A stretch of DNA of 64,000 nucleotides from Pseudomonas kribbensis (lineage in GTDB: Bacteria > Pseudomonadota > Gammaproteobacteria > Pseudomonadales > Pseudomonadaceae), in NCBI RefSeq assembly GCF_003352185.1, contig NZ_CP029608.1:5932501-5996500 (forward strand), given 5' to 3'. The stretch's first letter is position 1. Each line of letters begins with the position of its first letter. The notes beneath the pieces are model-generated. The model made no database searches and was not told where the DNA came from. It was given only the letters and a program-made list of their open reading frames with translations. The position numbers and the translations under genes were made by a program. Below, in pieces: positions 52,723 to 63,943 of this stretch.

Positions 52723-55134
52723 ATGAAACGCGTCTTCACCGTTCTTGCCTTGCTCATCGTTGTCCTGCTCGCCGCCGGCGGCTGGTACGTGTACAGCAAG
52801 CAACCGACGCGTCAGGGCCAGGTGGAACTGCGCAACCTGCAAGGCTCGGTGACCGTGCGTTACGACGAGCGCGGCGTGCCGCACATCCGTGCCGAAAACG
52901 AAACCGACCTCTATCGCGCCCTCGGCTACGTGCACGCCCAGGACCGACTGTTCCAGATGGAAGCCATGCGCCGCCTGGCCCGGGGCGAACTGGCGGAAGT
53001 GCTCGGACCGAAACTGCTCGACACCGACAAGTTGTTCCGCAGCCTGCGCATCCGCGAGCGCGCCGCCAGTTACGTGGCCGGCCTCGACAAGCAGTCACCG
53101 GCGTGGAAGGCCCTGCAAGCCTATCTGGACGGCATCAACCAGTATCAGGACTCGCACGCCGCACCGGTCGAGTTCGACGTGCTGGGCATCCCCAAGCGGC
53201 CGTTCACTGCCGAAGACACCATCAGCGTCGCCGGCTACATGGCCTACAGCTTCGCCGCCGCGTTTCGCACCGAGCCGCTGCTGACCTACGTGCGCGATCA
53301 ACTGGGCGCCGATTACCTCAACGTCTTCGACCTCGACTGGCAGCCCAAGGGCGTGCTCGCCAAGGGCCGCGCCGGTACCGCACCGGCTCTCGCTGCCGAA
53401 GACTGGAAAGACCTGAACGCCCTCGCCCGCCTCAGCGAACAGGCACTGATCGACAACGGCCTGCCGCAGTTCGAAGGCAGCAATGCCTGGGTGATTGCCG
53501 GCAGTCGCAGCAAGGGCGGCAAGGCGTTGCTGGCCGGCGATCCGCACATCCGCTTCTCGGTGCCATCGGTGTGGTACGAAGCGCAGCTATCGGCACCGGG
53601 TTTTGAACTCTACGGCCATCATCAGGCGCTGGTGCCATTTGCGTTCCTGGGGCACAACCTGGATTTCGGCTGGAGCCTGACCATGTTCCAGAACGATGAC
53701 CTGGACCTGATCGCCGAGAAGGTCAATCCGGACAACCCGAATCAGGTCTGGTATCACGGCCAGTGGACAGACATGGTCAGCACCGAGCAGCAGATCGCGG
53801 TGAAAGGCCAGGCGCCGGTGACCCTCACCCTGCGTCAGTCGCCCCACGGGCCGATCGTCAACGATGCGCTCGGTACAGCCGCCGGGAAAACCCCGATTGC
53901 CATGTGGTGGGCGTTCCTCGAAACGCCGAACCCGATCCTCGAAGGCTTCTACCAGCTCAACCGCGCCGACACCCTGGCCAAGGCCCGTGCAGCAGCAGCC
54001 AAGGTGCAGGCGCCGGGGCTGAACATCGTCTACGCCAACGCCAAGGGCGATATCGCCTGGTGGGCTTCGGCGCTGCTACCCAAGCGGCCGGCCGGGGTCA
54101 AACCCGAGTTCATCCTCGACGGCAGCAGCAATCAGGCGGACAAGGACGGCTACTTCCCGTTCAGTGCCAACCCGCAGGAAGAGAACCCGGCGCGGGGCTA
54201 TATCGTCTCGGCCAACTTCCAGCCCGTATCGCCGACCGGCATGGAGATTCCCGGTTACTACAACCTCGCCGACCGCGGCCAACAGCTGAACCGCCAGCTC
54301 GCCGACAAGAACGTGAAGTGGGATAACGAAGCCAACCAGAAGCTGCAACTGGGCACCACCACCGGTTATGGCCCGCGCGTGCTGGCGCCGCTGCTGCCGG
54401 TATTGCGTGAAGTGGTGACCGACCCGGCGCAGCTGAAACTGGTCGAGCAACTGGCGCGGTGGCAAGGCGACTACCCGCTGGATTCGGTCAGCGCCACGGT
54501 GTTCAACCAGTTCCTCTACGACCTGGCCGACGCGGCGATGCGCGATGAGCTGGGTAACGACATGTTCGAGACTCTGCTGTCGACCCGCGTGCTCGACGCA
54601 GCGCTGCCACGCCTGGCGGCGAATGCCGATTCACCGTGGTGGGACAATCGCAATACCCCGGCCAAGGAAACCCGCGTCGACACCGTGCGCACCGCGTGGC
54701 AGGCCAGCATCACGCACCTGAAACAGACCCTCGGCGACGATGCCTCCGGCTGGCAATGGGGCAAGGCGCACACGCTGACCCATGGTCATCCGCTGGGGCA
54801 GCAGAAACCGCTCGACCGCATCTTCAACGTCGGCCCGTTCGCCGCACCCGGCTCCCACGAAGTACCGAACAACCTCTCGGCGAAGATCGGCCCGGCGCCG
54901 TGGCCCGTGACTTACGGCCCGTCGACCCGGCGGCTGGTGGACTTCGCGGATCCGGCCCACAGCCTGACCATCAACCCGGTCGGCCAGAGCGGCGTGCCGT
55001 TCGACAGCCACTATGACGATCAGGCGGAGGCGTATGTGGACGGGATGTATGTGCAGGCGCATTTCAGTGATGAAGAGGTGACGGCGAATACGCGCAGTAC
55101 CCTGAAGCTGTTGCCGGCACGGGCGGCGCAATAA
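52723..55134 (+). CDS. hacB: Penicillin-acylase-family Ntn-hydrolase (AHL acylase HacB-like)
   Basis: The 803-residue precursor starts at MKRVFTVLALLIVVLLAAGG, a signal or anchor sequence, after an AAGGAG site. The autoproteolytic nucleophile is S253 in QFEGSNAWVIAG, so cleavage after G252 would give alpha and beta chains. Beta-chain landmarks include LLAGDPHIRFSVPSVWYEA. The gene is close to the spu cluster, where P. aeruginosa has hacB (PA0305), an acyl-homoserine-lactone acylase, as I recall. Quorum-signal cleavage is therefore possible, but other N-acyl substrates are equally compatible with the sequence. Confidence 0.85.
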   Translation: MKRVFTVLALLIVVLLAAGGWYVYSKQPTRQGQVELRNLQGSVTVRYDERGVPHIRAENETDLYRALGYVHAQDRLFQMEAMRRLARGELAEVLGPKLLDTDKLFRSLRIRERAASYVAGLDKQSPAWKALQAYLDGINQYQDSHAAPVEFDVLGIPKRPFTAEDTISVAGYMAYSFAAAFRTEPLLTYVRDQLGADYLNVFDLDWQPKGVLAKGRAGTAPALAAEDWKDLNALARLSEQALIDNGLPQFEGSNAWVIAGSRSKGGKALLAGDPHIRFSVPSVWYEAQLSAPGFELYGHHQALVPFAFLGHNLDFGWSLTMFQNDDLDLIAEKVNPDNPNQVWYHGQWTDMVSTEQQIAVKGQAPVTLTLRQSPHGPIVNDALGTAAGKTPIAMWWAFLETPNPILEGFYQLNRADTLAKARAAAAKVQAPGLNIVYANAKGDIAWWASALLPKRPAGVKPEFILDGSSNQADKDGYFPFSANPQEENPARGYIVSANFQPVSPTGMEIPGYYNLADRGQQLNRQLADKNVKWDNEANQKLQLGTTTGYGPRVLAPLLPVLREVVTDPAQLKLVEQLARWQGDYPLDSVSATVFNQFLYDLADAAMRDELGNDMFETLLSTRVLDAALPRLAANADSPWWDNRNTPAKETRVDTVRTAWQASITHLKQTLGDDASGWQWGKAHTLTHGHPLGQQKPLDRIFNVGPFAAPGSHEVPNNLSAKIGPAPWPVTYGPSTRRLVDFADPAHSLTINPVGQSGVPFDSHYDDQAEAYVDGMYVQAHFSDEEVTANTRSTLKLLPARAAQ

Positions 55135-55141
55135 GCGCCGC

Positions 55142-56107
55142 TCAAACCATCGCCGCAAAATTCAGCCGAAACTGCTGCGGCGTCACCCCCAGCCTCCGGT
55201 TGAACACACTGCGCATGTGTTGCGCATCGCGAAACCCGCATTGATAGGCCACCGTCTTCAGCGGCGCCGTGGTGCTTTCGAGCATCACCCGCGCCGCATC
55301 CACCCGCGCCCGCTCGACGAATTCCGCCGGGGTGACTTTCGCTTCGCGGGCAAACACCCGGGAGAAATTCCTCGCACTCATGTTGGCGGCATTCGCCAGG
55401 TCGGCAATGGTCAGGTCGCCGGTGAGGTTGGCCAACACGTATAGCTGCACCATCGCCACCGCCGACGTCGGTTCGGCGTGGGGCGTGAGGAATGGGCTGA
55501 ACTGCGACTGCCCGCCCGAGCGCTGGGTGAACACCACCAGCCGCTTGGCCACGCTCAGCGCCACTTCGGCTCCGTAATCACGCGCCAGCAGGTACAGCGA
55601 CAGATCGATCCCCGCCGTCACCCCCGCCGAGGTGTAGAGCTGGCCATCCTCGACGTACAACCGATCGGCTTCGACCCGGCTCGACGGGCACAACTGCGCC
55701 AGCGCCTCGGCGTCATTCCAGTGGGTGGTGACCGTGCGCCCCTCCAGCAACCCGGCACGGGCGAGCATGAACGCACCGTTGCAGATCGAGCCGAATCGCC
55801 GCGCTCGCCCGCAAGCCTCGCGCAACCACGCATCAAACGCCTTGCCGAAATCAAGGAACGGCAACTGCGGTCCGCCGGCCACCAGCAGCAAGTCATACGC
55901 TTCCTGCACATCGCTGAAATGCCGGTGCGCACTCAGGGTCAGCCCGTTGGAACACGCCATCGGCCCGCGTTCGACGCCGATCACTTCGAGCCGGTAATGA
56001 TCCTCCGCCGCCAGAAAACGATTGGCCTCGGCGAACACGTCCATGGGCCCGCTGACGTCCAGCGCCTGCACGCCGGGGAACACCACGATGGCGACGGTTT
56101 TGTTCAT
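55142..56107 (-). CDS. GlxA-type transcriptional regulator (DJ-1/PfpI plus AraC domain)
   Basis: The 321-residue protein starts at MNKTVAIVVFPGVQALDVSG. Upstream in-frame codons run into the region before the HD gene and are not needed. The N-terminal 180 residues form a DJ-1/PfpI-like domain; the C-terminal 110 residues hold the AraC DNA-binding domain (TIADLANAANMSARNFSRVF and CGFRDAQHMRSVFNRRLGVT). Such proteins often control amine, betaine or arginine use. It is divergent from the HD-domain gene, its most likely target. Confidence 0.87.
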   Translation of the reverse strand: MNKTVAIVVFPGVQALDVSGPMDVFAEANRFLAAEDHYRLEVIGVERGPMACSNGLTLSAHRHFSDVQEAYDLLLVAGGPQLPFLDFGKAFDAWLREACGRARRFGSICNGAFMLARAGLLEGRTVTTHWNDAEALAQLCPSSRVEADRLYVEDGQLYTSAGVTAGIDLSLYLLARDYGAEVALSVAKRLVVFTQRSGGQSQFSPFLTPHAEPTSAVAMVQLYVLANLTGDLTIADLANAANMSARNFSRVFAREAKVTPAEFVERARVDAARVMLESTTAPLKTVAYQCGFRDAQHMRSVFNRRLGVTPQQFRLNFAAMV

Positions 56108-56297
56108 GGCGATGTCGGCTCCCTGGGAATGGCGAATCAGCGCCAACCCTAGCCAATCCGCGCCGCAGAAGCGAGCTGGCACGATTTGCAGGTGGAATGG
56201 CAAGGATCGCAGCCATGGATCGATTGTCCGCTTTAGCCCCCAAGAACAGACTTTCCCCATCAGCGCCGCAACGGCGTTTTCGACGAGGAAGCTCAAC

Positions 56298-56939
56298 ATG
56301 ACCACGACCATCGCCGGTATCAAGATCCCCGACAGCGCCCTGGCCCGGGCCACCACCGAGTACATCCGCGACATCGAATCCGACCTGCTCTACCACCACT
56401 CGCGCCGGGTGTTTCTGTTCGGTGCCTTGAGCGGCGAACGCCAACAACTGGCTTACGATCCGGAACTGCTGTACGTCGGCGCGATGTTCCACGATCTGGG
56501 TCTGGTCGAAGGTCACCGCAGCGATGACGAGCGCTTCGAAGTCGATGGCGCCAACGCGGCGGCGGCGTTTCTCAAGCCTTACGAGCTGAGCGACGACGAC
56601 ATCGAGCAGGTCTGGCTGTCGATCGCCCTGCACACCACGCCTGGCGTGCCGAAGCATTTGCGTCCGACCGTGGCGCTGGTGACGGCGGGTGTCGAGATGG
56701 ATGTGCTGGGCATGGACTACGCGGCGTTCACCACGGTGCAGCGCGAGGCGGTGGTGCATGCGCATCCACGGGGCGAGGGTTTCAAGGAGTGCATCATCTG
56801 CGCGTTTGCCGACGGCTTGCGTCATCGCCCGCAGACCACATTCGGCAATGTGAAGACCGATGTGCTGAAAGATCAGATGCCGGGTTTCAAGCCGATGAAT
56901 TTCGTCGAGGTCATTCGCCAGTCTCCGTGGATTTCCTGA
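56298..56939 (+). CDS. HD-domain hydrolase
   Basis: The 213-residue protein starts at MTTTIAGIKIPDSALARATT. HD metal residues are visible: HHSRRVFLFG, then AMFHDLGLVEGH and SIALHTTPGVP. The pattern resembles cyanamide hydratase-like HD proteins of bacteria and fungi, whose substrates are small nitriles, isonitriles or nucleotides. The substrate here is unknown. It is divergent from the GlxA-type regulator gene and ends in a terminator shared with spuH. Confidence 0.83.
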   Translation: MTTTIAGIKIPDSALARATTEYIRDIESDLLYHHSRRVFLFGALSGERQQLAYDPELLYVGAMFHDLGLVEGHRSDDERFEVDGANAAAAFLKPYELSDDDIEQVWLSIALHTTPGVPKHLRPTVALVTAGVEMDVLGMDYAAFTTVQREAVVHAHPRGEGFKECIICAFADGLRHRPQTTFGNVKTDVLKDQMPGFKPMNFVEVIRQSPWIS

Positions 56940-56947
56940 CGGGCATA

Positions 56948-56985
56948 AAAAAACCTCGCGGCCGTTACCGGTCGCGAGGTTTTTT
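56948..56985. terminator. Bidirectional terminator between the HD gene and spuH
   Basis: A 13-bp stem (56948-56960 with 56973-56985, core CCTCGCG/CGCGAGG) has A- and T-tracts on the two sides and a 12-base loop. It lies between convergent genes. Confidence 0.92.
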
Positions 56986-56997
56986 GTGTTTGCAGAC

Positions 56998-57888
56998 TTA
57001 AGCCGCTTCCGGCGTCTGCGCCCGGCGCACGTCCGGTTGTTTCCACGAATCGGCAGCGCCTTCTTCGATGGCTTGCTGGATCGCCTTGCGGCGCGATTCT
57101 TCGGCACGGCGGCTGAAGAACCAGACCATGAAGGTCACCAGCGACACCGCCAGCAGAATCAGGCTGGCCACGGCGTTGATCTCGGGCTTCACGCCCAGAC
57201 GCACCGCCGAGAACACTTCCATCGGCAGGGTCGTCGAACCCGGGCCGGAGACGAAGCTCGCCAGCACCAGGTCGTCCAGCGACAGGGCGAACGACATCAT
57301 GCCGCCCGCCGCCAGCGACGGCGCGATCATCGGGATGGTGATCAGGAAGAACACCTTCCACGGCCGCGCACCGAGGTCCATCGCCGCCTCTTCAATCGAC
57401 AGGTCCAGCTCACGCAGGCGCGCCGACACCACCACCGCCACATATGCGGCACAGAACGTCGTGTGGGCGATCCAGATGGTGACGATGCCACGTTCCTGGG
57501 GCCAGCCGATCATCTGCGCCATGGCCACGAACAGCAGCAACAGCGACAGACCGGTAATCACTTCGGGCATTACCAGCGGCGCGGTGACCAGGCCACCGAA
57601 CAGCGTGCGGCCCTTGAAACGGGTGATGCGGGTCAGCACGAATGCCGCCAGCGTACCCAGCGCCACCGCCGCGACGGCGGTGTAGCAGGCGATCTCCAAC
57701 GAACGCACCACCGAGCCCATCAGCTGGGTGTTGTCGAGCAGGCCGACGTACCACTTGATCGACCAGCCGCCCCACACCGTTACCAGTTTCGAGGCGTTGA
57801 ACGAGTAGATCACCAGGATCAGCATCGGCAGGTAGATGAACAACAGGCCGAGCACCAGCATCAGGCTGGAGAAACGGAAGCGCTTCAT
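56998..57888 (-). CDS. spuH: Polyamine ABC transporter permease SpuH (PotI/PotC type)
   Basis: The 296-residue protein has six membrane segments and the ABC-permease EAA loop EEAAMDLGARPWKVFFLITIP. The C-terminal cytoplasmic tail is charged and a little longer than in E. coli PotI. With SpuG it forms the inner-membrane channel for putrescine and spermidine. It overlaps spuG by four bases (ATGA) and is the last gene of the cluster. Confidence 0.92.
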   Translation of the reverse strand: MKRFRFSSLMLVLGLLFIYLPMLILVIYSFNASKLVTVWGGWSIKWYVGLLDNTQLMGSVVRSLEIACYTAVAAVALGTLAAFVLTRITRFKGRTLFGGLVTAPLVMPEVITGLSLLLLFVAMAQMIGWPQERGIVTIWIAHTTFCAAYVAVVVSARLRELDLSIEEAAMDLGARPWKVFFLITIPMIAPSLAAGGMMSFALSLDDLVLASFVSGPGSTTLPMEVFSAVRLGVKPEINAVASLILLAVSLVTFMVWFFSRRAEESRRKAIQQAIEEGAADSWKQPDVRRAQTPEAA

Positions 57889-58805
57889 TCTTTACCCTCC
57901 ATTTCCTTGGCCTGACTGCGGTTGAACAGGATGATCGGCACGATCAGGATCGCCAGCATCACCACCGCCAGGGCGGACGCCACCGGCCAGTCACGGTTGT
58001 TGAAGAACTCTTGCCAGAGCACTTTACCGATCATCAGGGTTTCCGGACCGCCGAGCAGTTCCGGGATCACGAACTCGCCCACCACCGGGATGAACACCAG
58101 CATGCAGCCGGCGATGATCCCGTTCTTGGACAGCGGAACAGTGATTTTCCAGAAGCTGTTGAAGGTGCTCGAACCCAGGTCCGACGCGGCCTCCAGCAGG
58201 CTGGTGTCGTGTTTCACCAGGTTGGCGTACAGCGGCAGGATCATGAACGGCAGGTACGAATAGACGACGCCGATGTACACCGCGAGGTTGGTGTTGAGGA
58301 TCTGCAGCGGCTCGTCAATCAAGCCCATGCTCATCAGGAAACCGTTGAGCAGGCCGTTGTTGCTGAGGATGCCCATCCACGCATAGACGCGGATCAGGAT
58401 CGCGGTCCAGGTCGGCATCATGATCAGCAGCACCAGCACCGTCTGCACTTCCTTGCGGGCACTGGCGATGGCGTAGGCCATCGGGTAGCCGATCAGCAGG
58501 CACAGCAGCGTGCTGAAGAACGCCATCTTCAACGAACCGAGGTACGCCGAGATGTACAGTTCGTCGTCGCCGAGCATCGCGTAGTTGCCCAGGTTCAGCA
58601 GCAACTGCAGCTTCTGCTCGGCGTAGGTGTAGATCTCGGTGTACGGCGGGATGGCCACGTCCGCTTCGGCGAAGCTGATCTTCAGAACGATGAAGAACGG
58701 CAGCATGAAGAACAGGAACAGCCAGATGAACGGCACCCCGATGACCAGTTGGCGGCCACCGGGAATTATTCGATTGAGCCGGCGTTTGAATTTGCGCATG
58801 TTCAT
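57885..58805 (-). CDS. spuG: Polyamine ABC transporter permease SpuG (PotH/PotB type)
   Basis: The 306-residue protein starts with a positively charged segment, then about six membrane helices. The EAA-type loop is EAASDLGSSTFNSFWKITVP. The pair SpuG/SpuH corresponds to PotH/PotI. The start overlaps the end of spuF by four bases and its end overlaps the start of spuH by four, so the three products should be made in fixed ratio. Confidence 0.92.
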   Translation of the reverse strand: MNMRKFKRRLNRIIPGGRQLVIGVPFIWLFLFFMLPFFIVLKISFAEADVAIPPYTEIYTYAEQKLQLLLNLGNYAMLGDDELYISAYLGSLKMAFFSTLLCLLIGYPMAYAIASARKEVQTVLVLLIMMPTWTAILIRVYAWMGILSNNGLLNGFLMSMGLIDEPLQILNTNLAVYIGVVYSYLPFMILPLYANLVKHDTSLLEAASDLGSSTFNSFWKITVPLSKNGIIAGCMLVFIPVVGEFVIPELLGGPETLMIGKVLWQEFFNNRDWPVASALAVVMLAILIVPIILFNRSQAKEMEGKE

Positions 58806-59944
58806 GAGCGAAGTACCACGCCGCTGTCATCTTCCCAGTACACGTAGACCTGATCGCCCCAGGTCGGACGTGCGCCACGACGTTCGGCGTTGGCCACGAA
58901 CGATTGCACCAGCTTGCCGCTCGGCAGTTCGACGTAGAACACCGAGTGCCCGCCGAGGTAGGCGATGTCGTGCACCTTGCCGCTGGACCAGTTGTATTCG
59001 CAGGTCGGCATTTCGGCGGTGACCAGCAGTTTTTCCGGACGGATCGCGTAGGTCACGGACTTGTCCTGCACCGAGGTGCTGATGCCGTGGCCGACGTAGA
59101 TCTGCCGGTCGAGGTCCTTGCAGGTGATGGTCGCGTGGCCTTCGGCGTCGTCGATCACTTCGCCTTCGAAGATGTTCACGTTACCGATGAATTCGCAGAC
59201 CAGACGGCTGGTCGGGGTTTCGTAGATGTCGATCGGGCTGCCGATCTGGGCGATCCAGCCCAGGTGCATGATCGCGATGCGCTCGGCCATGGTCATGGCC
59301 TCTTCCTGGTCGTGGGTCACCATCACGCAGGTCACACCCACGCGCTCGATGATTTCCACCAGTTCCAGCTGCATCTGCGAACGCAGTTTCTTGTCCAGTG
59401 CGCCCATCGGCTCGTCGAGCAGCAACAGCTTCGGCCGCTTGGCCAGCGAACGCGCCAGCGCCACACGCTGACGCTGGCCGCCGGACAACTGGTGCGGCTT
59501 GCGCTTGGCGTACTGGCTCATCTGCACCAGCTTGAGCATCTCGGCCACGCGGGCGTCGATCTCGGCTGCCGGGATCTTGTCCTGCTTGAGGCCGAACGCG
59601 ATGTTCTGCGCCACGGTCATGTGCGGGAACAGGGCGTAGGACTGGAACATCATGTTGATCGGTCGCTCGTACGGCGGCATGTCGGTGATGTCGACGCCGT
59701 CGAGGAAAATGCGCCCCTCCGTGGGCCGTTCGAACCCTGCCAGCATCCGCAGCAGAGTGGATTTGCCCGATCCCGAACCGCCGAGCAGGGCGAAGATCTC
59801 GCCCTTCTTGATTTCCAGGGACACATCGTCCACGGCAACCGTCTCGTCGAACTTCTTCGTGACCCGGTCGATTTTAACCAGCACCTGTTTCGGTGTCTGG
59901 TCGCCCTCGAGGGCTTTCTTATAGGCGCCGGAGGCAACTGCCAT
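58802..59944 (-). CDS. spuF: Polyamine ABC transporter ATPase SpuF (PotG/PotA type)
   Basis: The 380-residue protein has Walker A LLGGSGSGKSTLLRMLAG, signature LSGGQRQRVALARSLAKRP, Walker B LLLLDEPMGALD and the H-loop MVTHDQEEAMTMAE. The C-terminal 120 residues form a TOBE regulatory domain (ITCKDLDRQIYVGHG and YAIRPEKLLV). It energises polyamine import. It lies 68 bases after spuE. Confidence 0.94.
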   Translation of the reverse strand: MAVASGAYKKALEGDQTPKQVLVKIDRVTKKFDETVAVDDVSLEIKKGEIFALLGGSGSGKSTLLRMLAGFERPTEGRIFLDGVDITDMPPYERPINMMFQSYALFPHMTVAQNIAFGLKQDKIPAAEIDARVAEMLKLVQMSQYAKRKPHQLSGGQRQRVALARSLAKRPKLLLLDEPMGALDKKLRSQMQLELVEIIERVGVTCVMVTHDQEEAMTMAERIAIMHLGWIAQIGSPIDIYETPTSRLVCEFIGNVNIFEGEVIDDAEGHATITCKDLDRQIYVGHGISTSVQDKSVTYAIRPEKLLVTAEMPTCEYNWSSGKVHDIAYLGGHSVFYVELPSGKLVQSFVANAERRGARPTWGDQVYVYWEDDSGVVLRS

Positions 59945-60012
59945 TTACGAAACTCCCAGAAAAAAAAGAGTGCAGTTCGCCCACGCAAGACGAACCCAGG
60001 ATGGTTTGCGCG

Positions 60013-61287
<1,275 letters not shown>

Positions 61288-61297
61288 TCAAACCGGC

Positions 61298-62407
61298 TTA
61301 TTTGCCGGATTTGATCTTGGTCCAGCTGCGCGTCATTTCACGCTGGGTTGCCGCCGGCAGATCGGCGATGGCATACAGCTTGGCCTGCACGTCGGCTGGC
61401 GGGTAGATGCCTGGATCGCTGGTGATGTCTTTCTCTACCAGTGGTGTTGCAGCAGCGTTACCGTTCGGGAAACGTACGGCGTTGGTGATGCCGGCCATGA
61501 CTTCAGGCTTCTGCAGGAAGGTCATGAACTTGTAGGCGCCTTCAACGTTTTCGGCATCCTTCGGAATGGCGACCATGTCGAAGAAGCTGCCAGCGCCTTC
61601 CTTCGGAATGGCGTAGCTGACTTTCACCTTGTCACCGGCCTCGGCGGCACGGGACTTGGCCTGCTGCACGTCACCCGAGTAGCCGACCGCTACGCAGATG
61701 TTGCCGTTGGCCAGGTCCGAGATGTACTTGGAGGAGTGGAAGTAGGTGATCGAAGGACGAATCTTGAGGAACAGGTCCTCGGCTTTCTTGATGTCTTCTT
61801 TCTTCTGGGAGTCGGTTGGCAGGCCCAGGTAGTGCAGCGCGACCGGCAGCATTTCGGTCGGCGAATCGAGGAAGCTCACGCCGCAGCCCTTGAGCTTGGC
61901 GATGTTTTCCGGCTTCAGCAGCACGTCCCAGGAATCGATCTTGTCGACGCCCAGCGCAGCCTTGACCTTCTCCGGGTTGTAGCCGATGCCGATCGAACCC
62001 CACATGTACGGGAAGGCGTGCTTGTTGTCCGGGTCGCTGACCGACACGGCCTTGAGCAGGTCCTGGTTCAGGTTCTTCCAGTTAGGCAGCTTGGAGCGAT
62101 CCAGTTCCTGGTACACGCCGGCCTTGATCTGCTTGGCCAGGAAGTTGTTGGACGGCACGACCACGTCGTAGCCGGACTTGCCCGCCAGCAGCTTGGCTTC
62201 CAGGGTTTCGTTGGAATCGAATACGTCGTAGACCACCTTGATCCCCGACTCTTTCTCGAAGTTCGCGATGGTGTCCGGAGCGATGTAGTCGGACCAGTTG
62301 TAGACGTGCAGCACTTTGTCGTCCGCGTGAACCGCGCCCGCCATCATGCCCGCGACGGACAGGGCCAGAAGTGTCTTGCCAGCAAGCTTTTTACCTAATG
62401 CCTTCAT
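61298..62407 (-). CDS. spuD: Polyamine-binding protein SpuD (putrescine-preferring)
   Basis: The 369-residue precursor has the signal peptide [20 protein letters not shown] with cleavage near HADD. The mature protein is PotF-like ([28 protein letters not shown]). The site equivalent to SpuE W271 is F275 in GSFFDMV, matching the phenylalanine of putrescine-binding SpuD as I recall it. It is the first gene after spuC in the polyamine cluster, with a 171-base gap before it that may hold its own promoter. Confidence 0.93.
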   Translation of the reverse strand: MKALGKKLAGKTLLALSVAGMMAGAVHADDKVLHVYNWSDYIAPDTIANFEKESGIKVVYDVFDSNETLEAKLLAGKSGYDVVVPSNNFLAKQIKAGVYQELDRSKLPNWKNLNQDLLKAVSVSDPDNKHAFPYMWGSIGIGYNPEKVKAALGVDKIDSWDVLLKPENIAKLKGCGVSFLDSPTEMLPVALHYLGLPTDSQKKEDIKKAEDLFLKIRPSITYFHSSKYISDLANGNICVAVGYSGDVQQAKSRAAEAGDKVKVSYAIPKEGAGSFFDMVAIPKDAENVEGAYKFMTFLQKPEVMAGITNAVRFPNGNAAATPLVEKDITSDPGIYPPADVQAKLYAIADLPAATQREMTRSWTKIKSGK

Positions 62408-62501
62408 GCGTCATGCTCCAAATTTTTCTTTTTTGAACCACTTTGTTCAGCGGCCGAACCCGGACAACTGGAACCGCGGCTAGTCTGGCAAGATACGAGG
62501 C

Positions 62502-62520
62502 GGTCTTTCAAGAAAAGACC
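62502..62520 (-). promoter_or_regulatory. Small hairpin between spuC and spuD
   Basis: GGTCTTT (62502-62508) and AAAGACC (62514-62520) form a 7-bp stem with a 5-base loop, about 60 bases after the spuC stop. It may be a weak terminator or attenuator. Nothing else is evident in the 171-base gap. Confidence 0.4.
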
Positions 62521-62578
62521 AGCCTTTCCAACTGCTCCGAGCGACAGCGCAACAGCTCCATCGCTCGAAGCCTAGCAC

Positions 62579-63943
62579 TTAGCCCTGCAATGCACTGAGG
62601 GTCAGGTCCAGGCACTTGCGTGCTTTTGTAACCAGCTCATCGATCTCCGCCTTGCTGATCACCAGCGGCGGCGCAATGATCATGGTGTCGCCCACGGCGC
62701 GCATGATCAGTCCGTTGTCGAAGCAGAACTGGCGGCAGATCATGCCCACACCCTTGCCTTCGTAACGCTTGCGAGTGCCCTTGTCCTGCACCAGCTCGAT
62801 GGCCCCCAGCAGACCGACCCCGCGCACTTCCCCCACCAACGGGTGATCGTTCAGTTCGCGCAGACGTTTCTGCAAATACGGTGCCGTTTCGTTGTGTGCG
62901 TTCTCGATAATTTTTTCGTCGCGCAGGATCCGGATGTTTTCCAGACCCACCGCCGCCGCCACCGGGTGCCCGGAGTAGGTGAAGCCGTGGTTGAAATCGC
63001 CGCCCTCGTTGAGCACCGCCACCACTTCGTCGCGCACGATCAGGCCACCCATCGGGATATAGCCGGATGTCAGGCCTTTGGCGATGGTCATCATGTGCGG
63101 CTTGAGGTCGTAGAAATCGCTGCCGAACCATTCGCCGGTACGGCCGAAACCGCAGATCACTTCGTCCGCCACGAACAGGATGTCGTACTTGGCGAGGATT
63201 TCCTTGATGCGCGGCCAGTAGGTGTCTGGCGGAATGATCACGCCGCCGGCGCCCTGGATCGGCTCGGCAATGAAGGCACCGACGTTGTCGACGCCGACTT
63301 CCAGAATCTTCTCTTCCAGCTGATTGGCCGCCCAGATCCCGAATTCTTCCGGGGTCATGTCGCCGCCTTCGGCGAACCAGTACGGCTGGGCGATGTGGAC
63401 GATGCCCGGAATCGGCAGGTCGCCCTGTTCGTGCATGTAGGTCATGCCGCCCAGGCTCGCGCCGGCCACGGTGGAGCCGTGGTAACCGTTCTTGCGGCTG
63501 ATGATGACTTTCTTGTTCGGCTGGCCCTTGATCGCCCAGTAGTGGCGAACCATGCGCAGCATGGTGTCGTTGCCTTCGGAGCCGGAACCGGTGAAGAACA
63601 CGTGGTTCATGCCTTCCGGCGCCACGTCGGCGATGGCCTTGGCCAGTTCCAGTGCCGGTGGGTGGGCGGTCTGGAAGAACAGGTTGTAGTACGGCAGTTC
63701 GCGCATCTGTTTGGCGGCAGCATCCGCCAGCTCATCGCGCCCATAACCGATCGCCACGCACCACAGACCCGCCATGCCATCGAGGATTTTGTTGCCCTCG
63801 CTGTCCCACAGGTACACGCCCTTGGCGTTGGTGATGATCCGTGGACCCTTTTCTTTCAGCTGCTTGAAGTCGCTGAACGGGGCCAGGTGGTGCTCGCTGC
63901 TGAGGGCTTGCCACTCACGGGTTTGCGGGTTGTTGCTGGTCAT
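62579..63943 (-). CDS. spuC: Polyamine:pyruvate transaminase
   Basis: The 454-residue protein is a class-III aminotransferase. Motifs are KNGYHGSTVAGASLGGMT around the PLP phosphate, FVADEVICGFGRTGEWFG with the pyridine-ring Asp, and the PLP lysine in TIAKGLTSGYIPMGG. AAGGAG lies seven bases before the ATG. It transfers the amino group of putrescine, and probably of cadaverine and spermidine, to pyruvate, starting their breakdown. It heads the spuCDEFGH cluster. The remaining 57 bases to the window edge hold its ribosome site and no further gene. Confidence 0.93.
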   Translation of the reverse strand: MTSNNPQTREWQALSSEHHLAPFSDFKQLKEKGPRIITNAKGVYLWDSEGNKILDGMAGLWCVAIGYGRDELADAAAKQMRELPYYNLFFQTAHPPALELAKAIADVAPEGMNHVFFTGSGSEGNDTMLRMVRHYWAIKGQPNKKVIISRKNGYHGSTVAGASLGGMTYMHEQGDLPIPGIVHIAQPYWFAEGGDMTPEEFGIWAANQLEEKILEVGVDNVGAFIAEPIQGAGGVIIPPDTYWPRIKEILAKYDILFVADEVICGFGRTGEWFGSDFYDLKPHMMTIAKGLTSGYIPMGGLIVRDEVVAVLNEGGDFNHGFTYSGHPVAAAVGLENIRILRDEKIIENAHNETAPYLQKRLRELNDHPLVGEVRGVGLLGAIELVQDKGTRKRYEGKGVGMICRQFCFDNGLIMRAVGDTMIIAPPLVISKAEIDELVTKARKCLDLTLSALQG